Shown: positions 47,176 to 54,719 of the stretch, in pieces | How the letters are laid out: the number at the start of each line of letters is the position of its first letter | Position numbering within the stretch: position 1 is the first letter of the stretch | Assembly (NCBI GenBank): GCA_034111045.1 | Contig: JAWUYA010000065.1 | Coordinates: 1-64,000 of the forward strand | DNA from: JALJPB01 sp034111045 | GTDB taxonomy: Bacteria; Pseudomonadota; Gammaproteobacteria; Enterobacterales; Alteromonadaceae | DNA: 64,000 bases | Direction of reading: 5' to 3' | Made by a program: the position numbers and the translations under genes | Notes under the pieces: model-generated | The model's input: only the letters and a program-made list of their open reading frames with translations | What the model was told of the DNA's origin: nothing | Database searches by the model: none

Positions 47176-48052
47176 TGGCTTGTTCCTTACCCCGTTTTTG
47201 TTGTTGACTTCTAGGCGCAAAAACCTCAGTTGTTTTTTCTGGCCATAACAATAACAGGTAACGCAATCGATCAATTTTAGCTACCGGCTGACTATGTACC
47301 TGGGAAAAAGGTCGTGATAAATCTTTTTGGATTATAGTGACTAAAGAGACTGGATAGCCTTCAGGATATTTCCCCCCTAAGCCTGAGGTAACTAATAAGT
47401 CACCTTTTTGTATATCGACACTATGTGACACATGGGTATGGTTTAATCTGTCAATTCGTCCTGCACCATTAGCAATTAAACGAATACCATTACGCCTAAC
47501 TCTTACAGGTACGGCATGGCTTATATCAGTAATTAATATCACTCGACTACTCGTAGTACCCACATGCAAAATTTGACCAACAATGCCCTGCTCATCTATT
47601 ACTGGCTGCCCTTCATACACACCATCATTAGCGCCACGATTAATAACCACTTGATGGGTGTAGGGGTCACTATCGACAGATAAAATCTCGGCAACCATTT
47701 TTTTTACTTCAGAGCGAAGTGGAGAAGCAAGTAATAAACGTAAACGATCATTTTCTAATTTAAAAATGTCCAGTTGCATCAACTGTTCGTGTAATTTAAG
47801 TTCGATAATTTTGTAGTCTTGGTTTTCTTTCATTAATTGACGGCGAGAAATAATATTTTCAGAGGCCCACAGCATTAACTGTTTGGGTGTATTAGCCACA
47901 TATTGCATTGGGCTAACAATAGAGTGCAAGACCCCCCGAAAACCTTCGAAGCTTTCCATCTTATGATCAAAAAACATTAAGGAACCAGAAAAAATCAACA
48001 CTAAAACGAGTCGATATTGAGCAGATGGGCCTCCTTTAAAGATAGGGTTCAT
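47162..48052 (-). CDS. mreC: Rod shape-determining protein MreC
   Basis: MreC is a bitopic membrane protein that scaffolds elongasome enzymes in the periplasm. The 296 residues have one N-terminal transmembrane helix (LVLVLIFSGSLMFF), a predicted coiled coil (about residues 67-105) and beta-barrel domains with INRGANDGVYEGQPV and ISHAVPVRVRRNGIR. A lysine/glutamine-rich C-terminal tail follows. It starts 19 bp after mreB. Confidence 0.95.
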   Translation of the reverse strand: MNPIFKGGPSAQYRLVLVLIFSGSLMFFDHKMESFEGFRGVLHSIVSPMQYVANTPKQLMLWASENIISRRQLMKENQDYKIIELKLHEQLMQLDIFKLENDRLRLLLASPLRSEVKKMVAEILSVDSDPYTHQVVINRGANDGVYEGQPVIDEQGIVGQILHVGTTSSRVILITDISHAVPVRVRRNGIRLIANGAGRIDRLNHTHVSHSVDIQKGDLLVTSGLGGKYPEGYPVSLVTIIQKDLSRPFSQVHSQPVAKIDRLRYLLLLWPEKTTEVFAPRSQQQKRGKEQANVSK

Positions 48053-48071
48053 ATAAACTTAAATGGGTCCA

Positions 48072-49115
48072 TTATTCGTAAGAGAATAAGTCGCCACCGT
48101 GCATATCAATCATTTCTAAGGCTTTACCACCACCACGAGCCACACACGTTAGAGGGTCATCAGCAACAACGACCGGAATACCTGTTTCTTCCATTAGCAG
48201 TCGGTCAAGGTTTTTTAATAGCGCGCCACCTCCTGTTAATACCATACCTCTTTCTGAAATATCAGAAGCTAGCTCTGGTGGTGATTGTTCTAGTGCCACC
48301 ATAATAGCACTAACAATACCGGTTAATGGCTCTTGTAAAGCTTCAAGGATTTCATTGCTGTTTAGTGTAAAACTTCGTGGTACACCTTCAGCAAGGTTAC
48401 GACCTCGCACTTCAATTTCAATCAACTCTTCACCCGGGTAAGCTGAGCCAATCTCATGTTTAATACGCTCAGCTGTGGCTTCACCAATTAGGCTACCAAA
48501 ATTACGACGAATATAATTGATAATAGCTTCATCAAACTTATCGCCACCAATACGTACTGATGAAGAATAAACCACGCCATTTAAAGAGATAATCCCAACT
48601 TCTGTTGTACCACCACCAATATCGACCACCATCGAACCTGTCGCTTCAGACACTGGCATACCAGCACCAATTGCTGCCGCCATAGGTTCGTCGATTAAAT
48701 ACACTTCGCGAGCACCAGCTCCCATTGCTGACTCACGAATAGCGCGTCGCTCAACCTGAGTAGAACCACAAGGAACACAAACTAAAACACGAGGGCTTGG
48801 ACGGAAAAAGTTATTACTGTGTACCTGTGTAATAAAGTGTTGCAGCATTTTTTCTGTGACAAAAAAATTGGCAATCACACCATCTTTCAACGGACGAATT
48901 GCCTCAATATTACCTGGCGTACGGCCTAACATAGCTTTGGCAGCACTCCCTACCGCAGCAACGCTTTTAGAGCCACCAGAACGGTCTTGACGAATTGCGA
49001 CTACTGAAGGTTCGTTAAGAACAATGCCTTGGTCTTTTACATAAATCAGGGTATTAGCTGTGCCCAAATCAATTGATAAATCATTGGAAAACATACCGCG
49101 TATTTTTTTAAACAT
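48072..49115 (-). CDS. mreB: Rod shape-determining actin homologue MreB
   Basis: MreB is the bacterial actin that organises lateral wall synthesis. The 347 residues start MFKKIRGMFSNDLSIDLGTA and contain the phosphate-1 loop DLGTANTLIY, VDIGGGTTEVG and the adenosine motif TGGGALLKNLD. It leads mreBCD. The upstream gap (49116-49294) carries its promoter but no clear pair was identified. The adjacent msh locus is a familiar neighbour in Vibrio and Shewanella. Confidence 0.98.
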   Translation of the reverse strand: MFKKIRGMFSNDLSIDLGTANTLIYVKDQGIVLNEPSVVAIRQDRSGGSKSVAAVGSAAKAMLGRTPGNIEAIRPLKDGVIANFFVTEKMLQHFITQVHSNNFFRPSPRVLVCVPCGSTQVERRAIRESAMGAGAREVYLIDEPMAAAIGAGMPVSEATGSMVVDIGGGTTEVGIISLNGVVYSSSVRIGGDKFDEAIINYIRRNFGSLIGEATAERIKHEIGSAYPGEELIEIEVRGRNLAEGVPRSFTLNSNEILEALQEPLTGIVSAIMVALEQSPPELASDISERGMVLTGGGALLKNLDRLLMEETGIPVVVADDPLTCVARGGGKALEMIDMHGGDLFSYE

Positions 49116-49294
49116 GAGGATGAAGCGTCCTTAAAAGTCGCAGATTTATAAATAAAATAAATTATTTTTTTAGATCCCTCAATCATACCCCAGAGTTAGG
49201 GAGTTGTGTTGCTTCTTTTTACAAAAAAAGGTAAATAAATGAAAAAAATCAAAGTGGTCGGTTTGTATGTGGGGAAAAACTCATAAATGTTCGT

Positions 49295-49780
49295 TCATAA
49301 CCATTGAAATAGAGACTTTTCGCGTCAATAAATAATACGGTCATTGCCACGATAACGGTAAAGTATAGCTCTTGCTGTTGGGTTTCAGCCTATGGCTCAT
49401 CTGTTAAACCCTCGACATGACTCCCGTCACACTTAAACCAACTTGGTACTGCATATGCCACTTCTAAAGTGCTTTTTTGGTTGACTCAGGCAGTGAGAAT
49501 ATAAATCAATCAAACACACCTTAGATAACACTACTGCCGTCAATACTCACATTAATATCACGGGTCGATAAATTATCCGAAGTATCTGTGTAAACTAAGC
49601 GGTAAACACTTTGCCTTAGCCAACGACCAAAGCGTAAAAAGGTATTTACTGGGTGTAATCTTAATTACCTTTGTCAAATTCAGTCTGTTCAAACGATAAA
49701 GCGTCAATAACCGACTATCTAGGTATAACCAGTGAGTAACAAAGTGAAAATAGTATATAAACTAAAAAACAATTTTTCAT
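49295..49780 (-). pseudogene. mshQ: Remnant of mshQ (MSHA biogenesis protein MshQ)
   Basis: An ATG at 49780, abutting the mshP stop and preceded by GAGGAG, begins a signal-peptide-like sequence (MKNCFLVYILFSLCYSLV) that stops at codon 22. In the same frame 151 codons downstream is NPTARAILYRYRGNDRIIY-stop-RE. From memory, intact MshQ ends in ATFGxYRGNDRIIYWRE. Here the tryptophan TGG is TGA. Another frame in between reads VPSWFKCDGSH, like the VPSWL segment that precedes that motif in MshQ. MshQ is usually well over 1000 residues, so most of it is deleted and the rest is interrupted by frameshifts and stops. The position between mshP and mreB is the normal mshQ site. A further frame holds RFGRWLRQSVYRLVY, of unclear origin. 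Confidence 0.8.
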
Positions 49781-50230
49781 TTATAAACTCCTCGCGTCAA
49801 CAGCTATAGTGCGAGAGGTATGGTTGTCATTATCAATGACGCAGGTGCTGGTGCTTTCAATATGATAATAAATCACACTATCATTTTCAAAGTCACTACA
49901 AGTAACCCTGATAGAACAATGGGTAAGCCCTATAATATTGTTAATAGTATCGTACTCTACTGTATTGTTTGTATCACCTGGTAGGTCAGCACTATCACAC
50001 CGAAGAGCGGCTGAGTCTAAGGGAAAAAGCACTTTTAAACGCATCTCAGCACCCGCGTTGGCAGCAGCAAATGCACGTGTGCCAATAACTTGATAAGTAA
50101 TGGCGTTACTGCTACTGCTGAGCATATTAATGAGCGCTGTTGCCAGCATCAAAACAACGACAATAATAAATACAGCCATCACTAATGCGCTGCCTTTTTG
50201 CTTGTGGTGACTTGATTTTTTAAGGTGCAT
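49781..50230 (-). CDS. mshP: MSHA pilus minor pilin-like protein MshP
   Basis: MshP is a PilX-like minor component of the MSHA type IV pilus. The 149 residues have a basic leader, MHLKKSSHHKQKG, cut before SALVMAVFIIVVVLMLATAL, the hydrophobic helix of PilX-type proteins. The following segment, RAFAAANAGAEMRLKVLF, is also typical. The mature part has several cysteines. It overlaps mshO by 11 bp, and its stop abuts the mshQ remnant start. Confidence 0.88.
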   Translation of the reverse strand: MHLKKSSHHKQKGSALVMAVFIIVVVLMLATALINMLSSSSNAITYQVIGTRAFAAANAGAEMRLKVLFPLDSAALRCDSADLPGDTNNTVEYDTINNIIGLTHCSIRVTCSDFENDSVIYYHIESTSTCVIDNDNHTSRTIAVDARSL

Positions 50231-51023
50231 TGGTCACCTGTATTTTGTTATAAAAGTTGACAAACTCGCCATTTTTAGAAAATTGCAGTTGAATCTTAAC
50301 CTCTGCATTTCTCACTAAATTGGCATCGGTAACATTAAATAGTGTGCCCGCCATTTCAAGTCCCTCTGCCATTAAGACTTCTTGGTCAGATTCTGCTACT
50401 GATAGTGGTGTTCCGCTATAACCATAGTGAGTATAACGATTTAACTCACCTTCACTTGCGCAATAGGCTACAGGTTGATCAACAAAGTATATGCGGTCAG
50501 TGGGAGAGTCTGCAGCAAAAGTGTTTGCTGTACTTAGTTGCACCGTCCATACATTACCTGAAGTATTTAGTGTTTGTGTGGCGAGAGAATAACGTTTACT
50601 ACTTATCTCATAGATTTCGGCAGCATTTAGTGGGTAAACCACCGCGTCTAGCGAGTCATCAAATAAGTTACTATCAAATCTAATCAGTGTTAAGTTCTCG
50701 CTAGCACCTTCAGGGCTTACCGGAATATCAAGGTAAATTGTACTCACCTCTATTGGAATATATTCAAGGCATTGAACGGTATTGCCTAAAAAACTTAACG
50801 TGCGAAAACTGTTAGGTAAAGCACTACGAATTTCTCGGTTTAAACGCTCAACTGCATAACGCACGCTGGAAATAAGCTCATCGCGGAGAGTAACATCAAC
50901 AAAAACTTGGCTTGAGATCTTTATAAGACCTCCAGCACCTACCGAGACTACGACTAATAAAATAATCACAATAATCAGCTCAATTAAGGTGAAACCTTTA
51001 TTTTTTAATGTCCTTTTAGCCAT
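50220..51023 (-). CDS. mshO: MSHA pilin-like protein MshO
   Basis: MshO is a PilW/GspJ-like minor pilin. The 267 residues have a class III leader, MAKRTLKNKG, with processing before FTLIELIIVIILLVVVSVG, then the conserved RYAVERLNREIRSALPNSFR. Length and position after mshD identify it. A 38 bp gap separates it from mshD. Confidence 0.9.
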   Translation of the reverse strand: MAKRTLKNKGFTLIELIIVIILLVVVSVGAGGLIKISSQVFVDVTLRDELISSVRYAVERLNREIRSALPNSFRTLSFLGNTVQCLEYIPIEVSTIYLDIPVSPEGASENLTLIRFDSNLFDDSLDAVVYPLNAAEIYEISSKRYSLATQTLNTSGNVWTVQLSTANTFAADSPTDRIYFVDQPVAYCASEGELNRYTHYGYSGTPLSVAESDQEVLMAEGLEMAGTLFNVTDANLVRNAEVKIQLQFSKNGEFVNFYNKIQVTNAP

Positions 51024-51061
51024 TAGATCCTCTCATTACCAAAGCCAAGAGTAACCATCCA

Positions 51062-51610
51062 TTAATAATTTGTCCTATACGTGGCAAAATTTATCGGATT
51101 GCCAAATGAGTCTGTTATGGTGATTGTAATCAATTTGGCCGTTTGAATATCGTCAGTGGTACAAACACCATCATAATTACTGTCATTACAGACACTGATA
51201 CTGACAGTAAAACCGCTATAAAGGTTGTCGAGTGCTAAGTCACTTTCAACAACGCCATGATAGTCATCAACATCGTTGTATTGTTCGACACTTGCCTCAC
51301 CATCAGGGCCTAAATTAGCATGTGCAGTACAGCTTATTGCTCCTTCACCACATCGGATTTTGCCGCCAGTCATATTAGAGTTTTCATCAAACGCTTTACC
51401 GACAATCTCATTCATTAGTGACTGACCTAGCTCAGCAGCACGAATTTGATGAAATTGCTCTGCGCTATGCTCAGTGGTAGGAAGTAACAAGCTAGTGATT
51501 ATTGATAAGGCAATTGACATGGTCACAATACCAATGATCACTTCAATCAACGTAAATCCTTGCTTTTTTTTAAAAGCGGTGACCAATGTTGGCGGAGTGT
51601 TATAAAGCAT
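51062..51610 (-). CDS. mshD: MSHA pilin-like protein MshD
   Basis: MshD is a PilV/GspI-like minor pilin. From the ATG at 51610 the product is 182 residues. It has an 18-residue leader ending KKKQG, then FTLIEVIIGIVTMSIALSII, then AAELGQSLMNEIVGKAFDE as in the family. The ATG overlaps the end of mshC by 11 bp. An in-frame upstream ATG at 51631 would lengthen the leader to 25 residues, which is less likely. Confidence 0.9.
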   Translation of the reverse strand: MLYNTPPTLVTAFKKKQGFTLIEVIIGIVTMSIALSIITSLLLPTTEHSAEQFHQIRAAELGQSLMNEIVGKAFDENSNMTGGKIRCGEGAISCTAHANLGPDGEASVEQYNDVDDYHGVVESDLALDNLYSGFTVSISVCNDSNYDGVCTTDDIQTAKLITITITDSFGNPINFATYRTNY

Positions 51611-52082
51611 GGATATACCCCTGGGCTTCAATACGTATAGTTAAACTCTCGGCGCCTCGAATAACGATATCAACCGTACAAACACAAGCAGGCCGACCTA
51701 AATTGTCAAATTCAAAATATTGTCCACTGGCACCGACCTGATAACTCACACTGGTTTGAGTAATGGCAACTGAGGTATTTTCATCAAGGTTGTCTGACCA
51801 ACTACTAATAACCGGCGGACTAGAGACCCCACATGGGCTTTCATTGAAATCGCCAAGTATCTTATCGCTAATAAATACCCGATGGCATTGACTAGTTTGG
51901 GTATTTTGCATCGCTTTTTGCTGAATAGCACGTAAGACCGAAATACTTTCAGCTCGGTAAGCGTATTCTTCCAGACCACTAGCATCAAAAAATTTAGGCA
52001 ATACTGCAGCAGAAACAATGCTGATAATGATCAGGGTCAACACCATTTCTATGAGGGTAAAACCTGTGTTTAAATATTTCAT
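51600..52082 (-). CDS. mshC: MSHA pilin-like protein MshC
   Basis: MshC is a GspH-like minor pilin. From the ATG at 52082 it is 160 residues, with a 7-residue leader (MKYLNTG) and the helix FTLIEMVLTLIIISIVSAAV, then LPKFFDASGLEEYAYRAE. A reading frame nine codons longer is possible, but a short basic leader is typical of prepilins. Three cysteines lie in the globular part. It follows mshA after about 145 bp. Confidence 0.9.
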   Translation of the reverse strand: MKYLNTGFTLIEMVLTLIIISIVSAAVLPKFFDASGLEEYAYRAESISVLRAIQQKAMQNTQTSQCHRVFISDKILGDFNESPCGVSSPPVISSWSDNLDENTSVAITQTSVSYQVGASGQYFEFDNLGRPACVCTVDIVIRGAESLTIRIEAQGYIHAL

Positions 52083-52227
52083 TTGATGATCATGTATCAA
52101 GCATTGCATAAATAAATTTCAAATTAATTATTTTAACCCAATATTAATATACTAATTATTGTTAGTTTATTTAAAAAAACCGTAAACTTTTAATAACCAC
52201 TAACGATTGAAAAAATTGTATACATAA

Positions 52228-52719
52228 CTATGTACAAGAAATAACCACAGGAACTGGAGGCGTATTAATCTCTGAAGCTTCCTTATAACTGGTATAACAA
52301 TCACCTTCTATTAGACCACTAACGCCCACAGGTGGAGTCCCATTAACTGGAAATACCACAATTGTGCTATCGATTAAAGCTATTGTAAAGTCAGCTCCTA
52401 CATCTAATAAATTACTCCATGAGGTTACTGAATCTTGACTATTAGAGCGTGGATACCCATAAGCGATGGGCTCAGCAATTTTATTCACAGTAACAGTAGA
52501 TGTCACTTCATCTTGGTTACCTATAATTATAGATTTAGCATGTACCAAGATTGCAGCACTTTTCATAGAAGCTTTAACTGCGTTTAATGTTGCTGTAGTT
52601 GCATCGCCTTTCAAATTAATAAATTTAGGGGCCGCTGTCGCCGTTAAAATACCTAATATGACGATAACCAGCACTAACTCAATGAGAGTAAAACCTTTTT
52701 GAATGTTGATTTTTTTCAT
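52228..52719 (-). CDS. mshA: MSHA major pilin MshA
   Basis: MshA is the major subunit of the mannose-sensitive haemagglutinin pilus used for surface attachment. The 163 residues have the leader MKKINIQKG, the prepilin helix FTLIELVLVIVILGILTATA, and APKFINLKGDATTATLNAVKASM, close to Vibrio and Shewanella MshA. Two C-terminal cysteines (GDCYTSY and the penultimate residue) could form a D-region disulfide. It is 59 bp downstream of mshB, and the gap to mshC may contain a transcript attenuator, although no clear hairpin was seen. Confidence 0.9.
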   Translation of the reverse strand: MKKINIQKGFTLIELVLVIVILGILTATAAPKFINLKGDATTATLNAVKASMKSAAILVHAKSIIIGNQDEVTSTVTVNKIAEPIAYGYPRSNSQDSVTSWSNLLDVGADFTIALIDSTIVVFPVNGTPPVGVSGLIEGDCYTSYKEASEINTPPVPVVISCT

Positions 52720-52778
52720 AACATCTCTCTTACTCTATAGATTTATATGAATTATATTAGTTAATGTTTTAACAAGAA

Positions 52779-53381
52779 TTAATTATTGTTGATATAGATA
52801 GTTACTGCACTTGTTGCAGGTTGGTAAGTAAAGTTATTACCCGCAGCAGATGTATTCGTTGCTGTTCCTGGATTATCATACCCTTCAGCATTTTTTGATA
52901 ATGTTGATTTTAAATAATAATGGCAAACAGGATCGGTAGTTGACGCTTGTGTACTAACAAAGTAATCACTGTCATCGGTAACGGCTGTGCTAATACTAGG
53001 TGGTTGTTGGAAAATATTCTGCCAAACTTCTAAACAGTTAACGCCAGCAATAGCGCTATCGGAATTTGTACTATAAAGACCAAGAACATAACCTGGACGG
53101 ATACCATTGGCTGTATCTTCTCTGGTTAGCGTTAAAGTGGTGCCGTCATAAACGACAAAATTACTTTCAGAGACAGTGTTCTTAGGCCGAGCATCTGCTT
53201 CCCATTGGGCTCTTGCTAGGGATATCGCCGTAGCAAAACCACCCGCCATACCTTCAACATTGGCTCGTTGGGCTTGCTCGGTTAAATCAAGAAATTTAGG
53301 TATCGCTGTAATAGATAAAATACCAATAATCACAACAACAATAACCATTTCAATAAGGGTGAAACCCAACTGTTTATTCAT
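52779..53381 (-). CDS. mshB: MSHA pilin-like protein MshB
   Basis: MshB is a pilin-like protein encoded just before the major pilin. The 200 residues have a 6-residue leader (MNKQLG), FTLIEMVIVVVIIGILSITA and PKFLDLTEQAQRANVEGMAGG, followed by FATAISLARAQWEADARP, diagnostic for MshB. GAGG precedes the ATG. It is the first pilin gene after the 833 bp non-coding gap and probably sits behind the main pilin promoter. Confidence 0.9.
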   Translation of the reverse strand: MNKQLGFTLIEMVIVVVIIGILSITAIPKFLDLTEQAQRANVEGMAGGFATAISLARAQWEADARPKNTVSESNFVVYDGTTLTLTREDTANGIRPGYVLGLYSTNSDSAIAGVNCLEVWQNIFQQPPSISTAVTDDSDYFVSTQASTTDPVCHYYLKSTLSKNAEGYDNPGTATNTSAAGNNFTYQPATSAVTIYINNN

Positions 53382-53453
53382 AACAACCTCATTTAATTTA
53401 AAAAAGCAATATCGGTTATTCCATTAACAATTGTAGTTATTCCTTTATTCATC

Positions 53454-53528
53454 ATTATTACATTATTTATTATCTATTATCTATTATTACATTATTTATT
53501 GTTTATTGTTTATTGTTTATTGTTTATT
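53454..53528. repeat. Heptanucleotide tandem repeats upstream of mshB
   Basis: Four perfect TTTATTG units occupy 53495-53522, with a partial fifth. An 18 bp direct repeat, ATTATTACATTATTTATT, occurs at 53454-53471 and 53483-53500, separated by two TATCTAT units. The block lies 73-147 bp upstream of the mshB ATG. Such repeats can change copy number by slippage. Confidence 0.8.
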
Positions 53529-53660
53529 TTTTATTTTTACTTACTACTGCCCCATTAAATTTACTATCTACATAGCTTCACTAGCGTCATTGCAAAAAAA
53601 GTTCAGATGATAAATGACTACTAATAAGTGATTTTTACAAAACATGATGCTTTGACTTGC

Positions 53661-53696
53661 TCATTCTTTCTTTTTAATAAGGTCTGCAGTAAACAT
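53661..53696 (-). other. 12-codon mini-ORF in the mshB leader
   Basis: ATG at 53696 opens a short frame encoding MFTADLIKKKE and stops with TGA. CGGAG sits about 8 bp upstream, a better Shine-Dalgarno sequence than several real genes here have. It falls downstream of the predicted pilin promoter. It may be a leader peptide or a chance ORF. Confidence 0.15.
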
Positions 53697-53729
53697 TATT
53701 TTCTCCGTTGATTTGCTTTTATCGGTCAT

Positions 53730-53757
53730 TTTAGTTAACTAAATTCGTAATATAACA
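53730..53757 (-). promoter_or_regulatory. Predicted pilin-gene promoter with operator-like palindrome
   Basis: On the minus strand an extended -10, TGTTATATT (53757-53749), is followed by a perfect 14 bp palindrome, TTTAGTTAACTAAA (53743-53730), covering the expected transcription start. No good -35 is present, as is common for extended -10 promoters. This is a visual prediction. Confidence 0.35.
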
Positions 53758-53985
53758 TAGCCTAATAACTTCATATCTATTGGTTAATAACGCTTTTAAT
53801 ATCACGACAAATATAAAGATTATGATTAAGCCGGTCATTGATTATCGCCCGATTAAACCTTCAAGAGGAGCGTTTGTCGGTGAATTTATCTGCTAAATAA
53901 AGAATCAATCACTATCAAGCTCCTTTGCCAAAACTCTAGTTTATGATTAATGCATTCAGGACTTTCTCACAACAACTCCCTTACT

Positions 53986-53999
53986 TTACCATATGGTAA
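53986..53999. promoter_or_regulatory. Perfect 14 bp palindrome TTACCATATGGTAA
   Basis: The palindrome lies about 215 bp after the mshF stop and 605 bp before the mshB start. Its symmetry suits a dimeric regulator, but no family was recognised and it may be chance. Confidence 0.3.
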
Positions 54000-54214
54000 T
54001 CAACCCATTTATAGATCAGATTTTTGTAGCGTATTACTTTTTTAATAAGCAGTTTTATGCCCTGTGGGAATGGCGAAATTCACGCCGACTTGCAAACGTC
54101 AATCGTTAAGTCCGATATACCTCACCACGTTGGTCAGTAAGTGACAAAACACCTGTTGCTTTGAAATTTTTCGGGTGGGGGTAGCCCTCATCAACGAGTG
54201 TGGGGCTAGATTTA

Positions 54215-54712
54215 CTATTTGTCGATAGTGTATTGAGTGACTTGCCCGGTTGCGCTTCGGTATTCAAAATATTGGCCGCTGTTAATCCCATATCGGCAAA
54301 CATGACCTTGTTGCTCAACATCTGTTTTTAGCTGAACAGCTGATACTGGTGACTTCATAAACTCCATTGGCATATCAACAGCTAACTGCCAAATTTTATC
54401 GCAGACTAAGATCTTATCTTCAACATCTAACCATCCCCACTGGTTGACCGACATGAGTAATTTTTGTTCCTTACCCATGACCGACAACCTCACCTTTTTA
54501 GGCTTTCTATCCATAAGCCATTGGCTACGTATCACATTAACTTGACTAAAAAAAACATTGGCTATTCGATTAAAACCCGCTTCACTAATGTGTTCTTTTT
54601 GTGTCATAAAATGTGAGATAAACGTTATCATTAATAAAAAAAGAAACACGATCACAATAATCAATTCTACTATTGCTTTTCCACGTTTTTCAATTCTTAA
54701 GTCTATCGACAT
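54215..54712 (-). CDS. mshF: MSHA biogenesis protein MshF
   Basis: MshF is a poorly characterised pilin-like protein of MSHA loci. The 165 residues have a basic N-terminus ending KRG, then KAIVELIIVIVFLFLLMITF, a prepilin-like helix. Later VFFSQVNVIRSQWLMDRKPK resembles the MshB/MshF pattern. The C-terminus is GQYFEYRSATGQVTQYTIDK. It follows mshG by 7 bp. The call relies mainly on position between mshG and mshB. Confidence 0.82.
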   Translation of the reverse strand: MSIDLRIEKRGKAIVELIIVIVFLFLLMITFISHFMTQKEHISEAGFNRIANVFFSQVNVIRSQWLMDRKPKKVRLSVMGKEQKLLMSVNQWGWLDVEDKILVCDKIWQLAVDMPMEFMKSPVSAVQLKTDVEQQGHVCRYGINSGQYFEYRSATGQVTQYTIDK

Positions 54713-54719
54713 ACTAAGC

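Larger units (their letters stand above)
53382..54214. other. Non-coding gap between mshF and mshB
   Basis: This 833 bp stretch is the only large gap inside the msh locus. It is very AT-rich. I see heptamer tandem repeats, a predicted extended -10, two perfect 14 bp palindromes and a 12-codon mini-ORF. No gene of meaningful length fits. The mshF-proximal 110 bp is open in a frame overlapping mshF but resembles nothing known. It is most likely the pilin promoter region. Confidence 0.5.

Noticed and set aside
49300..49780. mshQ remnant as a translated selenoprotein through TGA
   Set aside because: Several other stops (TAG, TAA, TGA) lie upstream in the same frame and the middle is frameshifted, so readthrough at the one TGA could not restore the protein.
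52110..52227. Possible extra pilin gene between mshA and mshC
   Set aside because: The gap is too short and contains no FTLIE-like leader or open frame.
54106..54321. 71-residue minus-strand frame overlapping the end of mshF
   Set aside because: Two thirds of it overlaps mshF in another frame. The tail ending RGEVYRT resembles no family I know and lacks a ribosome-binding site.
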